From Gaiella sp. (GTDB lineage Bacteria > Actinomycetota > Thermoleophilia > Gaiellales > Gaiellaceae), in NCBI GenBank assembly GCA_027493885.1, contig JAOSJZ010000001.1, forward strand, positions 434,001-498,000: a stretch of DNA of 64,000 nucleotides, read 5' to 3'. The translations under genes and the position numbers were made by a program. Shown here in pieces: positions 51,750 through 61,043 of the stretch. The first letter of the stretch is position 1. The number at the start of each line of letters is the position of its first letter. The notes beneath the pieces are model-generated. The model was not told where the DNA came from. It did not search any database and worked only from the letters and a program-made list of their open reading frames with translations.

Positions 51750-51757
51750 AGTCGACA
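51738..51757. repeat. Dispersed palindrome, copy 4 (degenerate), at a gene end
   Basis: Reads GTGTCGGACT-GA-AGTCGACA: same GA-centred core as copy 3 with one substitution and a one-base loss in the right arm. It contains the NUDIX stop codon. The 51750-51933 gap beyond it shows no gene. Confidence 0.65.
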
Positions 51758-51933
51758 GCGGGGGGCGAGCTCCCGAGGCCATGCAGCGCCCGTCGTACCC
51801 GCCGTCCGGCGCCGAGGGACCGGCCGGCGGCTGATGCGCAAAGCCGCCCCGCCGCTCGCGGTGCAGGGGCGAGGCTGACACCCTCAGCGCGTGCGGTCGG
51901 AACGGGCGGGCACAGGGCCCGCTCCGCGCGAAA

Positions 51934-52733
51934 CTACACGGCGAGCTCGAACTCGCGGAGCACGTCGTTGAGGCTGAGCCGCAGGTCGTGCGACGCCTCA
52001 CGCCAGCCGACGATCAGGGCACACGAGAGCTGGTACGTCCCCGCAGGGAAGTCCCTCGGGCGTGTGCCGGGCACCACCACGGCGCGGGACGGAACCTCGC
52101 CGCGGTACTCGACCGGGTCGGGCCCGGTGACGTCGATCACCGGAACCGACGCGGTCAGCGAGACGTTGGCCGACAGCACCGCCCCCGCGCCGATGCGAAC
52201 ACCCTCCGTGACGATGCAACGCGAGCCGAGGAACGCGCCGTCCTCGACGATCACCGGGGCAGCCTGGGGGGTTCCAGCACGCCGCCGATTCCGACGCCCC
52301 CGGCGAGGTGCACGTCCGCTCCGATCTGCGCGCACGAGCCGACGGTCGCCCACGTGTCGACCATCGTCCGCGGCCCCACCCACGCGCCGATGTTGACGTA
52401 GCCGGGCATCAGCACGACACCCTCCGAGAGAAACGAGCCGTAGCGCGCGACGCCGGGCGGCACGACCCGGACGCCCGCCGAGGGATCGACCTGCTTCAGG
52501 GGGATCTTGTCGAGGTACCGCATTCCGCCGACGTCGAGCGGCTCGACCTTGCGCAGGCGAAAGTAGAGGAGGATCGCCTTCTTCGCCCACTCGTTGACGA
52601 CCCAGCCGTCCGGTCCGGGCTCGGCGATCCTGATCTCGCCGCGGTCGAGCAAGGCGATGGCCTCCTCGATCGCGGCCGCGTCGAGCTCGCCGCTCTCCCA
52701 GAGCGCGTCGATCGTCGACCGCAGGTCGTTCAC
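51934..52733 (-). CDS. dapD: Tetrahydrodipicolinate N-succinyltransferase (one frameshift)
   Basis: About 266 residues after repair. Left-handed beta-helix acyltransferase of the proteobacterial-type DapD family. The N-terminal part (MNDLRSTIDALWESGELD, WVVNEWAKKAILLYFRLRK, PGYVNIGAWVGPRTMVDTWA) is in one frame to GGVLEPP; the rest (QAAPVIVEDGAFLGSRCIVT onward) is in another. One G seems missing from the six at 52266-52271 (plus strand). The GTG at 52733 overlaps the dapC stop. Third step of the succinylase DAP pathway. Confidence 0.87.
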
Positions 52734-53878
52734 AGCACCTCCTCGAGAATCGTCGCCGCGCGGACGCATTCCTGCTCCGTCGGCACCAGGGCGTAGCGGA
52801 CGTAGCCCTCGCCCGACGGGCCCAGAAACCGGCCTGGGGTGACGAGGACGCCCGCGTCGAGCAGCCGCGCGGCGTGACCCTCCGAGGTCTCGCCGTCGGG
52901 CACCGCGATCCAGAGATACATCGTCGCGGGCCCGCCGGCGTTCCGGAGCCCCTTGCGCCCGAGGACGTCGAGAAGGAGGTCACGCTTGCCGCGATACGTC
53001 TCGCGCAGGTGGACGACGTGCTCCTCGTCGCCCCAGGCGACGACCGACGCGCGCTGGACGAACTCCTGCGGCGCGGTGCCGAGGTTCGGCCGGAACTGCT
53101 TGAGCGCTGCGACGAGCCCTGCGTCCCCGGCGACGAACCCGCTGCGAAACCCGGTCATCGACGAGCGCTTCGAGAGCGTGTTGAACGCGACCACGTTCGT
53201 GAGGTCGTCGAGCTGGAGGGCCGAGGGCGGCGGCTCGTCGAACCAGAGCTCGCTGTAGGCCTCGTCGGAGGCGAGCACGAAGTCGTGCTCCCGCGCGAGC
53301 GACGCGAGCCGCTCGAGAGACGCGAGGGGCGCGACGGTGCCGGTTGGGTTGTTCGGCGAGTTGACCCACACGAGCGCGGCCCGCTCCCACAGCCCGTCCG
53401 GGACGTCGTCGAGGGCGGGCAGGAAGCCGTGCTCCTCGTGCAGCGGGAGCTCGACGACTCGGGCGCCCGCGAAGGCGGCGCCGCGCCCCGGGACAGGGTA
53501 GCCGGGCTCGGTCACGACAACCGTGTCCCGCCCGCCGGTCACGTCCAGGACGACCTGCGCGAACGAGAAGATCGCCTCTTTCGAGCCCAGGGTCGGGACG
53601 ATCTGCGCTCCCGGGTCGAGAAGGACCCCGAAACGGCGCTCCACCCACCTCGCGACGGCCTTGCGGAGCTCCGGCAGGCCGACCGCCGCCGGATACCCCA
53701 TCCGGTCGCGGAGCCCGTCGCGGAGCGCCTGCAGGATCGCCGCATCGGTCGGCTCGCGCGGATCTCCCATCCCGAGGTCGATCACCTCGAGCCCCCGCGC
53801 CCGGCGCGCGGCCGCCGCCTCGTTGAGCCGCACGAACGGGTAGGTCGCGGTCGCGCGCAGGACAGGGGAGAGCGGCAC
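52730..53878 (-). CDS. dapC: Succinyldiaminopimelate aminotransferase
   Basis: 382 residues. PLP-dependent class I/II aminotransferase: YPFVRLNEA, MGYPAAVGLPELRKAVARW, NSPNNPTGTV, DEAYSELWFD and the PLP lysine in NTLSKRSSMTGFRSGF. Sits between dapE and dapD, so the amino-transfer step of the succinylase DAP pathway is the clear role. The GTG at 53878 begins MPLSPVLRATATYPF, as in homologues. Stop overlaps the dapD start. Confidence 0.92.
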   Translation of the reverse strand: MPLSPVLRATATYPFVRLNEAAAARRARGLEVIDLGMGDPREPTDAAILQALRDGLRDRMGYPAAVGLPELRKAVARWVERRFGVLLDPGAQIVPTLGSKEAIFSFAQVVLDVTGGRDTVVVTEPGYPVPGRGAAFAGARVVELPLHEEHGFLPALDDVPDGLWERAALVWVNSPNNPTGTVAPLASLERLASLAREHDFVLASDEAYSELWFDEPPPSALQLDDLTNVVAFNTLSKRSSMTGFRSGFVAGDAGLVAALKQFRPNLGTAPQEFVQRASVVAWGDEEHVVHLRETYRGKRDLLLDVLGRKGLRNAGGPATMYLWIAVPDGETSEGHAARLLDAGVLVTPGRFLGPSGEGYVRYALVPTEQECVRAATILEEVL

Positions 53879-53900
53879 GACCGGACGGTAGACGATGGCG

Positions 53901-54976
53901 TCACTCGTCCGGGCCGAGCACGACCCGCCGCAGCGCCTCATAGGCCCGGACGAGCGCGGCGATCTCCACCTGCTCGTCGCTCGTGTGCGCGTACCGCGTC
54001 GCGCCGGGTCCGAAGTTGACGGCGGCGATCCCGCGCGACGTGAAATCGGCGACGTTCGTCCACGCCTGCTTCGGCTCGATCGGAAAGTCGCCGGCCGCGC
54101 GCAGGGCACCGACGAGCGGCGCGCCGACGGAGACCGCCCCGGGGGGTGAGTTACCGATCACCTCCACCGTCGCATCGGTCGGGACGAGCCTCCGCACGAG
54201 CTCCTCCGCGTCCGCGGGGAGCGGTCGGGCGGATACCGTAGGTTGAGCGTTGCGACGGCCGTCGCCGGCACGACGTTGTCGGCGACACCGCTCTCGAGCC
54301 GCGTCACCGAGACGACCTCGAAGAAGGGAAGGCCCGCGACGATCGCCTCGCGCCGCTCGTGGGCGGCAATCCGGACGAGGCCCTCGATCGCCCGGTGGAG
54401 CGCGTTGTCGGCGAGCCACGGTCGCGCGGAATGGCCGCTGCGCCCGTGGAACGTGACACGGGCCGTGAGCGTGCCGACGCACCCCGCCTGGATCTCGAGG
54501 TCCGTGGGCTCGAGCAGCACCGCGAGGCCTGCCTCGTGGACGAGAGGGCAGCCGTCGAACAGCGCCGGGAGGGGATCGAAGCGCGGGGGCAGCTCCTCGC
54601 GGCCGAACAGCAGGAGCGCGACGTCGACGGGCCCGGGAGCGCGTGCCGCAAGCTCTCGCACGAGCTCGATCGCGACGGCGACACCGCCCTTCATGTCACT
54701 CGCCCCGCAGCCGTGCACGACGCCGGCGGCGATGTGCCCGGGCACGTTTCCCTGTGCCGGAACGGTGTCGTAGTGGCCCGCGAGCACGAGAAGCGGCGCA
54801 TCGCGACGCCGCTCGCGCGCCCACAGGAACGCCTCGTCACCCGCGAACACCTCCCTGTACGGCGGCGGCACGAGCCCCCGCAGCCGCTCCCGGATCGCCG
54901 CCTCGTGCCGGCTCTCCGACGGGATGTCGACGAGCTCGAGCGTCCGCTCGGCAAGGCGGTCGGCGAGGACGCTCAT
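53901..54976 (-). CDS. dapE: Succinyl-diaminopimelate desuccinylase (one frameshift)
   Basis: About 358 residues when repaired. M20 metallopeptidase: [13 protein letters not shown] (first zinc His/Asp), [18 protein letters not shown] (bridging Asp), and the dimerisation domain [20 protein letters not shown]. The last part ([13 protein letters not shown] to [20 protein letters not shown], which holds the late zinc His) is in another frame; a G is probably missing from the four at 54216-54219. ATG at 54976. First gene of dapE-dapC-dapD, divergent from hflX. Confidence 0.87.
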
Positions 54977-55054
54977 GCGGCGAGCCTACCGCCGCCACGG
55001 CGCTCCGCTTCTGCGACGGCGTGGTCTTGGCGCCGCAGCGGCATACTTCTGCCG

Positions 55055-56356
55055 ATGACGACAGGCGAGCCCGAGCTCCGGGACGGCCCGGAGCCCGAAC
55101 GCGGGATGCTGCTCGCCGTGCTGCCGAAGGGCGTCGACGCCGAGGACGAGCTCGCGGAACTACGAGAGCTCGCGCGCACGGCAGGAGTCACGCCGGTGGG
55201 CGAGGTCCTCCAGCGGCGCGCGCACGCCGATCCGCGCCGCTACGTGGGCAAGGGCAAGCTCGAGGAGCTGAAAGCCTCGTACGCCGACCACGACGCAGAG
55301 GTGCTTCTCGTCGACGACGAGCTCGACCCCGTCCAGCAACGGTCGCTCGAGGACGCGCTCTCCGCCCGGGTGGTCGACCGCACGCAGCTGATCCTCGACA
55401 TCTTCGCGCAGCACGCCGTCTCGGCCGAGGGCAAGCTCCAGGTCGAGCTCGCCCAGCTCGAGTACAACCTCCCGCGCATGCGCGGCATGTGGAAGCACCT
55501 CGAACGACTCGGCGGCGGCGTCGGCACGCGCGGCCCCGGCGAATCGCAGCTCGAGAGCGACCGGCGGACGGCCAACCGGCGGATCACGCTGCTCAAGCGC
55601 CGGCTCCGCGACCTCGGCGCGCACCGCGCGACGAGACGGAAGGCCCGGACGCGCTCGGAGATCCCGATCGTCGCGCTCGCCGGCTACACGAACGTCGGGA
55701 AGTCGACACTCCTCAACGCGCTGACGGGCGCCGAGGTGTCGGTGGAGAACCGCCTCTTCGAGACGCTCGATCCCACCACGCGCACGTTCGAGCATGCAGG
55801 GAAGCGCTACCTCGTGACGGATACGGTCGGCTTCATCCGGCGTCTGCCGACGCAGCTCGTCGAGGGATTCGCGTCGACGCTCGAGGAAACGCTCGTCGCC
55901 GACCTCGTCCTCCACGTCGGCGACGGCTCGCTCGCCGACGACGCGCTCGCCGAGCAGATCGAGGCCGTGGAGACGGTGCTGGCCGGGATCGGCGCCGGGG
56001 AGATTCCGGTGGAGCTCGTCCTGAACAAGATCGACCGGCTCGACCTCCGCGGGCGACACCGGCTCGAGCACCGCTACCCCGGCGCGATCCGGATCTCGGC
56101 CGCGACCGGCGAGGGGATCGAGGAGCTGAAGGCGCGCATCGCCGAGCGGTTCTCGGACCGGTTCGAGGACGTGCGTCTGCTCGTCCCCTACGACGAGGGG
56201 CGCGTTCTCTCGGACCTCTACGCGCTCGGGGCGCCGATCGTCGAGCGGACGGACACCGACGCGGGCGTCGTCGTCCGCGCGCGCCTGCCCCACCGGGAGG
56301 TGCGGCGGTTCGCGCGGTACCTCGTCTCCGGGCTCGAAGCGGAGCAGGCGCCGTGA
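55055..56356 (+). CDS. hflX: GTPase HflX
   Basis: 433 residues. Ribosome-splitting GTPase for stalled or stressed ribosomes. The N-terminal HflX domain has [17 protein letters not shown] and [36 protein letters not shown] sequence ([13 protein letters not shown], then [15 protein letters not shown]) and [18 protein letters not shown]. The G domain has [27 protein letters not shown] and NKIDRLD. The ATG at 55055 has CATACT 7 nt upstream, close to the leaderless pattern. Stop overlaps dut. Confidence 0.95.
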   Translation: MTTGEPELRDGPEPERGMLLAVLPKGVDAEDELAELRELARTAGVTPVGEVLQRRAHADPRRYVGKGKLEELKASYADHDAEVLLVDDELDPVQQRSLEDALSARVVDRTQLILDIFAQHAVSAEGKLQVELAQLEYNLPRMRGMWKHLERLGGGVGTRGPGESQLESDRRTANRRITLLKRRLRDLGAHRATRRKARTRSEIPIVALAGYTNVGKSTLLNALTGAEVSVENRLFETLDPTTRTFEHAGKRYLVTDTVGFIRRLPTQLVEGFASTLEETLVADLVLHVGDGSLADDALAEQIEAVETVLAGIGAGEIPVELVLNKIDRLDLRGRHRLEHRYPGAIRISAATGEGIEELKARIAERFSDRFEDVRLLVPYDEGRVLSDLYALGAPIVERTDTDAGVVVRARLPHREVRRFARYLVSGLEAEQAP

Positions 56357-56805
56357 CGGCGTCGGCGACCGTCGCGGCGCTCGCCGTCAAGCGGCTCCGG
56401 CCCGACGCGATCCTTCCCGCGCAGGCGTACCCGGGCGACGCCGGGCTCGACCTCGCGGCGTGCGAGCGCGTGGAGCTCCCGCCCGGCGCCCGCGCCGTCG
56501 TCGGCACGGGAATCGCGGTTGCGCTGCCGACGGGTCACGCCGGTCTCGTCGTGCCGCGCTCCGGTCTCGCCGCCCGGCACGGGCTCGGCAAGGTGAATGC
56601 GCCAGGGTTGATCGACGAAGGCTACCGGGGGGAGATCAAGGTGATCCTGCTCAACACCGACCGTGAGCGCACGTTTGTCGTCGAGCCGGGAATGCGGATC
56701 GCGCAGCTCGTCGTGGTCGAGCTGCCGCGGGTCGAGCTGGTCGAGGTCGACGAGCTGCCGGCGAGCGAACGGGGCGCCGGCGGCCTCGGCTCGTCGGGGA
56801 GCTAG
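56353..56805 (+). CDS. dut: dUTP diphosphatase
   Basis: 150-residue trimeric dUTPase. Motif 1 [11 protein letters not shown], motif 2 [12 protein letters not shown], motif 3 [19 protein letters not shown], motif 4 [11 protein letters not shown], and motif 5 [12 protein letters not shown], the C-terminal arm that closes over the active site. All five are intact. Keeps uracil out of DNA and feeds dUMP to thymidylate synthesis. GTG start overlaps the hflX stop. Confidence 0.95.
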   Translation: MTASATVAALAVKRLRPDAILPAQAYPGDAGLDLAACERVELPPGARAVVGTGIAVALPTGHAGLVVPRSGLAARHGLGKVNAPGLIDEGYRGEIKVILLNTDRERTFVVEPGMRIAQLVVVELPRVELVEVDELPASERGAGGLGSSGS

Positions 56806-56808
56806 ACG

Positions 56809-57273
56809 GTGCGTCCCGAGCCTCGGATTCGCGTCTCCGCCCTCCTGCACTGGCACGGGTCGATCCTGCTGATCCGCCACGAGAAGCGCGGCCACGAGCA
56901 CTGGCTCCTGCCGGGTGGCGGCGTGCGGAGCGGCGAGACGCTCGTCGACGCCCTCCAACGCGAGCTCGCGGAGGAGACCGGGCTCGTGGGCTACCGCGAC
57001 GAGCTTCCCGTCGAGGGACCGATCGCGATCGTCGAGTCGATCTCGCCCGAGCGCAGTCTCTGGTCGAAGCACGTCGTCCACGTCGTCTTCGCCGGGGAGC
57101 TCGACGGCTCGCTCGAGGGCGCGGCATCGAGCGACGAGGCCGTGCGGGGCCACCGGCTCTTCGATCCCGGCGACCTGGACAGCATCGCGTTGCACCCACC
57201 GATCGCGCGGTTCCTCGCACGCTGGCAACCGGGCGACCCGTGCGTGTACCTCGGCGCCCGCTGGACCGAGTAG
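56809..57273 (+). CDS. NUDIX hydrolase
   Basis: 154 residues, GTG start 3 bp after dut. Nudix box GGGVRSGETLVDALQRELAEETGL. N-terminal strand RVSALLHWHGSILLIRHEKR. It belongs to the same broad family as the gene at 51243 but is not closely similar. Linked with dut it may be a nucleotide-pool sanitising enzyme, an inference from position only. Confidence 0.85.
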   Translation: MRPEPRIRVSALLHWHGSILLIRHEKRGHEHWLLPGGGVRSGETLVDALQRELAEETGLVGYRDELPVEGPIAIVESISPERSLWSKHVVHVVFAGELDGSLEGAASSDEAVRGHRLFDPGDLDSIALHPPIARFLARWQPGDPCVYLGARWTE

Positions 57274-57275
57274 CG

Positions 57276-58031
57276 TCAGGCGGGCCGCCCTCCGCGCGAC
57301 CGCGCGCGGCCGGCGGCAACGGCGTGCGCCTCCGCCTCGAGCTCGTCGGCGAGCGGCGCGAGCGCCTCCGGCGCGCCGCGCGTCGCGTGCGCGACCGCCC
57401 AGGAGAGGAGAAGGTCCGCGAGCCACGGGTTGCGGGGGAGAAGGGGGCCGTGGAGGTACGTCCCGAACGCACGACCGACACGACACCCCTCGAGCCTCGA
57501 GGAGCCGTCGTTCCCGTAGCCGGCGACGACGCGGCCGAGCGCCTCGGCGCCGGGGTCGAGCACCGTCCGGCCGGCGTGGTTCTCGAAGCCGGCGATCGTC
57601 CTGCCGGGAGCCTCGGGTAGCGCGCTCTCGAGCAGCACGTCGCCGATCATCCGCGTCTCGCCGGCGACCGTCTCGTGCGGGAACAGGCCGGCGCCCTCGA
57701 GCCAGGATCCGTCCCGGCCGCGGTAGCCGCGTCCGAGCAGCTGGTAGCCGCCGCAGACGGCGAGCAGCGCGGCCCCGCCGTCGACTGCGGCGCGGATCGC
57801 CTCACGCCGTGCGGCGAGGTCCGGAGCGATCATGGCCTGCTCGCGGTCCTGGCCGCCGCCGACGTAGAGGAGATCGTGCGCGCCGGGCCGGAGCGGCGTT
57901 CCGAGGGTCACCTCCTCGACGCGGAGCTCGTGACCGCGTGCGGCAGCCCGCCGCACGAAGACCGCGATGTTGCCGCGGTCGGCGTAGATGTTGAGGTACT
58001 CGGGGTAGAGGTGGCCGACGCGGAGGATCAC
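57276..58031 (-). CDS. gatD: Lipid II isoglutaminyl synthase, glutamine amidotransferase subunit
   Basis: 251 residues, class I amidotransferase of the GatD (CobB/CobQ-like) type. N-terminus VGHLYPEYLNIYADRGNIAV, catalytic Cys in LLAVCGGYQLLGRGY, catalytic His in FGTYLHGPLLPRNPWLAD. It releases ammonia for MurT, which amidates the D-Glu of the lipid II stem peptide. GTG start overlaps the murT stop, confirming the pair. Ends 2 bp from the convergent NUDIX gene. Confidence 0.92.
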   Translation of the reverse strand: MILRVGHLYPEYLNIYADRGNIAVFVRRAAARGHELRVEEVTLGTPLRPGAHDLLYVGGGQDREQAMIAPDLAARREAIRAAVDGGAALLAVCGGYQLLGRGYRGRDGSWLEGAGLFPHETVAGETRMIGDVLLESALPEAPGRTIAGFENHAGRTVLDPGAEALGRVVAGYGNDGSSRLEGCRVGRAFGTYLHGPLLPRNPWLADLLLSWAVAHATRGAPEALAPLADELEAEAHAVAAGRARSRGGRPA

Positions 58032-59404
58032 GGCGCTGCCACTCCTTCCCAGTACGGCCGCGTCAGGCCGCGAGCGGTCGCGATCGCCCGCAGCTCGAGC
58101 ATCGCCGTGTACGTCGGCAGCACGGCCAGCTCGCCTCCGGCGGGCGTCAGCTCGAGGCCACGGTCGAGCGCGTGCTCGAGGTCGTGGACGAGCTCGAGCC
58201 GGTCGCGCGGAAACCCGGCGTAGGTGAACCGCAGCGCGAGCTCGGCCGCGCGCTCGCCGCTGACGACGATCCGCCCGGCACGCTCCAGGACGGGCTCGAA
58301 GTCGACGTCCCAGATCCACGAGACGTCGCGCCCGTCGGCGATCCGATCGTTGAGGGCGACGACGAGGGTGGGGGGGACGCCACCCTCCTCCAGCGTTCGC
58401 AGCGCCTCGTTCGCCCCGGCCGGGTTCTTGATCAACAGCAGCAGGACACCCCGCTCCCCCGCGGTGAAGCGCTCGAACCGCCCGAACGCGGCCCGGAACC
58501 GCTCGAGCCCCGCAGCGACCTCGTCGAGCGTGGCTCCGAGCGCCAGCGACAGCGATGCCGCTGCGAGCGCGTTGTAGACGTTGTACAGGCCCGGGACGGC
58601 GAGGCGGACGCGGGCCGACCCATGTGGCGCGTGAAGCGTGAAGGAGACGCCGTCGAGCCCCTGCGGCTCGATCTCGGCGGCTGCGAGGTCGAGTGCCGGC
58701 CGCGCGTGGCCGCATGCCTCGCAGCGGTAGTCCCCGAGATGGCCGACGTACGCCGCGTCGTAGACGTAGGGGTGGCCGCAGCCGACGCAGTACTTCGAAT
58801 CCGCGGCGTGCTGGAGACCCCCGCGGGCGCGACGGGGGTCGTCCACCCCGAACAGGAGCGTGCGCTCGCGCCCCTCGGCGAGCGCGGCGACGGGTGGATC
58901 GTCGGCGTTCGCGACGAGGGTCGCGCCCGACGCGAGCGCCGCGACCGCTTCCCGCCACCGCTCCGCGACGTGCTCCAGCTCCCCGTAGCGGTCGAGCTGA
59001 TCGCGAAACAGGTTCCCCAGGCACACGACGCGCGGAGAGGTCCGACGCATCACCTCGGGGAGGACGAACTCGTCCACCTCGAGCAACCCGAGCTCGGCGC
59101 CGTCCGCGGCGAGAAGCGTCGAGGTGATCCCCGAGGCGAGGTTCGCCCCGGAGTGGTTCCAGGCGAGCCGTCGCGAGCCGGAGAGGATCGAGCTCGCCAT
59201 GGCCGTCGTCGTGGTCTTCCCGTTCGTCGCGGAGACGAGCGCGACACCCTGCGGGAGCCGCGCGGCAAGGGCGTCGAGAGCCCCCGGGTCGAGCTTCCAG
59301 ACGAGCTTGCCCGGAAGCGTGGTGCCGCCGCCGCGGCCTGCCGCGCGCGAGAGCCGCCCGACCAGTCGCGCGGCCGACGCTTCGAGCGCGAGACGTGCAT
59401 TCAC
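58028..59404 (-). CDS. murT: Lipid II isoglutaminyl synthase, MurT subunit
   Basis: 458 residues. Mur-ligase fold: ATP site VSATNGKTTTTAM, GLLEVDEFVLPEVM, and VVCLGNLFRDQLDRYGE. Inserted in the central domain is a four-cysteine zinc ribbon (YCVGCGH ... YRCEACGH, about residues 205-231), a MurT trademark. The C-terminal DUF1727 domain follows. Activates lipid II glutamate with ATP for amidation by GatD. GTG start at 59404 with a TACCCT -10 box 7 nt away. Confidence 0.95.
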   Translation of the reverse strand: MNARLALEASAARLVGRLSRAAGRGGGTTLPGKLVWKLDPGALDALAARLPQGVALVSATNGKTTTTAMASSILSGSRRLAWNHSGANLASGITSTLLAADGAELGLLEVDEFVLPEVMRRTSPRVVCLGNLFRDQLDRYGELEHVAERWREAVAALASGATLVANADDPPVAALAEGRERTLLFGVDDPRRARGGLQHAADSKYCVGCGHPYVYDAAYVGHLGDYRCEACGHARPALDLAAAEIEPQGLDGVSFTLHAPHGSARVRLAVPGLYNVYNALAAASLSLALGATLDEVAAGLERFRAAFGRFERFTAGERGVLLLLIKNPAGANEALRTLEEGGVPPTLVVALNDRIADGRDVSWIWDVDFEPVLERAGRIVVSGERAAELALRFTYAGFPRDRLELVHDLEHALDRGLELTPAGGELAVLPTYTAMLELRAIATARGLTRPYWEGVAAP

Positions 59405-59411
59405 GCGGCCG

Positions 59412-59417
59412 AGGGTA
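59412..59417 (-). promoter_or_regulatory. -10 box for leaderless murT
   Basis: TACCCT on the minus strand, 7 nt before the GTG at 59404. The divergent promoter at 59465 shares this 72-bp gap. Confidence 0.5.
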
Positions 59418-59442
59418 GTCGAAGCGTCTCGCTCTGCTCGTC

Positions 59443-59470
59443 TTGCAGAATGTCGCTATTGCTCTAGCAT
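59443..59470 (+). promoter_or_regulatory. Promoter (-35 and -10) for the repeat protein gene
   Basis: TTGCAG (59443-59448), 16-bp spacer, TAGCAT (59465-59470), then 6 nt to the ATG at 59477. The only leaderless case here with a readable -35 box. Confidence 0.6.
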
Positions 59471-59476
59471 GATTGC

Positions 59477-60169
59477 ATGGGCCGCGCACGGCGACGTCAT
59501 CCCGCGCTCGAGGGCATCGACGCAGACGCGCTGGCGGCCTTTCGCGCGGGGCTCAGGCGCCGGTACACGGATGACGAGATCCTCGCGGAGCTCCGCGCGT
59601 CGGCGGCGCGGCTCGAGCGCTCGCCGACGATGCGCGAGTTCGCGGCCGATGCCGAGGCGGGCGTGCACCCACAGACGGTGATCGAGCACTTCGGCACGTG
59701 GAATGCGGCGAAGCGTGCCGCCGGCCTGCAGCCGCGACGGTTCATCAGCCGGGAGGAGCTCCTCGCGCAGCTGCGTGAGCTCGGCGACGAGCTCGGTCGG
59801 ACGCCGACCGTCCGCGACATCGCCGAGCGGCGCGGCCGGATGGCATCGAAGTCGCTCATCTGGCATACGTTCGGCTCGCTCGCGTCGGCGCTCAAGGAGG
59901 CCGGCTTCGACGTCCCCGTCGGCGAAGAACGTCTCGAGCGCGCGATCGCCGACGGCGCGCTGCTCGCGCGAGAGCTCGGGCACCTGCCGAAGATGGCCGA
60001 GTGGAAGCAGGCACGGGAGCGCGGCGCGAGCCTGCTCTCGGAGTGGCAGGTCTATCGCCTGGTCGACGTCAACCCGGGCGCATGGTCGGCGTTCCAGTTC
60101 CTCGTCAGCCGGCGGCTCGGAGAGGAGGGTGTCGAGGTGCAGGAGGACGGCACGCTCCAGCTGCCGTGA
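59477..60169 (+). CDS. Homing-endonuclease-associated repeat protein (DNA-binding, no nuclease)
   Basis: 230 residues made of repeats of the type attached to HNH homing endonucleases: repeat 1 (about 29-84) [20 protein letters not shown] ... [13 protein letters not shown], repeat 2 (about 91-147) [20 protein letters not shown] ... [13 protein letters not shown], and a weaker third to about 215. Each looks like a small helical DNA-binding unit. No HNH or other nuclease motif is present. It probably works as a DNA-binding regulator; target unknown. Promoter region shared with murT. Confidence 0.75.
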   Translation: MGRARRRHPALEGIDADALAAFRAGLRRRYTDDEILAELRASAARLERSPTMREFAADAEAGVHPQTVIEHFGTWNAAKRAAGLQPRRFISREELLAQLRELGDELGRTPTVRDIAERRGRMASKSLIWHTFGSLASALKEAGFDVPVGEERLERAIADGALLARELGHLPKMAEWKQARERGASLLSEWQVYRLVDVNPGAWSAFQFLVSRRLGEEGVEVQEDGTLQLP

Positions 60170-60185
60170 CGGCGCGTCGCCCGGC

Positions 60186-60977
60186 TCAGGCGGGCGCGGT
60201 GAGCGCGGCAAGTCGCTCGAGGCAGAACCTGCCCTCGTGGGGCGCGCGTACGGCGGGGAGCTCCCGCTCCTCGCGGTAGCTTCGGTCGGGGCTCCAGCGG
60301 CGCTCTTCCACGAGAGCGCCGTCCGCGAGCGAGAGCAGGCGCCCCTCCTCGACCTCGGTCTTGCGGAAGGTGGTGGCGAGCACACGCTCGACGACCTCGA
60401 GCGCGGCCCGCGTCGATGCGAAGAGCACCTCGTGGCGGCCACGGGCGAGCCAGAGCGGACGGCCGACACCCCGTGCGACGTGGACGACGTCGGGCTCGCG
60501 CTCGTCGATCCACGCGGCCGCCATGACGCCGACCAGCTGCTCGAGGAGGCCCGGCGAGGTCCCGTGCGCGTCGACGAGCGCGAAGATGACCTCGGAGTCG
60601 ACCGTCATCTCCGGGTCGTCCCGCTCGATCCCGTGGCGCGCGAAGAGCTCCTCGTCGTTCGCGATGATCCCGTTGTGGATCCCTGTGACGCGGCCGTGGC
60701 GGACCGGATGATTGTTCGCCGCGATCGTGGGGTGGCCCTTCGTGTAGTCACGAACGTGGATCAACGCCTGGCGCGCGGCATGCGGGAGGACAACGTCCTC
60801 GAGCAGGGCGCTCGCTCCGGTCTGCTGCTTGTGGACGACGAGCGGGCCGCTCGCGCGGTGGGCGTAGCCGACGGCGTCGGCGCCACGCTCGGCGATACCG
60901 GCGAGGAGTGCCTGCGCGGCGAGCGTGCGGTTCATCCGCGACGCGTTGCCGAAGGTGTAGCCAGCGATGCCGCACAT
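60186..60977 (-). CDS. Class II glutamine amidotransferase-like protein
   Basis: 263 residues. Begins [20 protein letters not shown] with the N-terminal nucleophile Cys2 after Met removal, then [33 protein letters not shown] and [20 protein letters not shown], the glutaminase core shared with GlmS and PurF. No synthase domain is attached (GlmS would be over 600 residues), so it is a stand-alone glutaminase or partner subunit. Near murT-gatD but separated by the repeat protein, which is convergent. Confidence 0.85.
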   Translation of the reverse strand: MCGIAGYTFGNASRMNRTLAAQALLAGIAERGADAVGYAHRASGPLVVHKQQTGASALLEDVVLPHAARQALIHVRDYTKGHPTIAANNHPVRHGRVTGIHNGIIANDEELFARHGIERDDPEMTVDSEVIFALVDAHGTSPGLLEQLVGVMAAAWIDEREPDVVHVARGVGRPLWLARGRHEVLFASTRAALEVVERVLATTFRKTEVEEGRLLSLADGALVEERRWSPDRSYREERELPAVRAPHEGRFCLERLAALTAPA

Positions 60978-61043
60978 GCAGTTGCCCACCACGAGCGCCC
61001 GGGCGGCGCACGGCCTCACCGTAGTCGGAAAGCCGTGAGCAAG

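Noticed and set aside
4201..54219. Calling the eight frameshifted genes pseudogenes
   Set aside because: Both sides of each break are conserved, the indels are almost all in homopolymers, and several genes (ftsK, dapD, dapE) should be essential.
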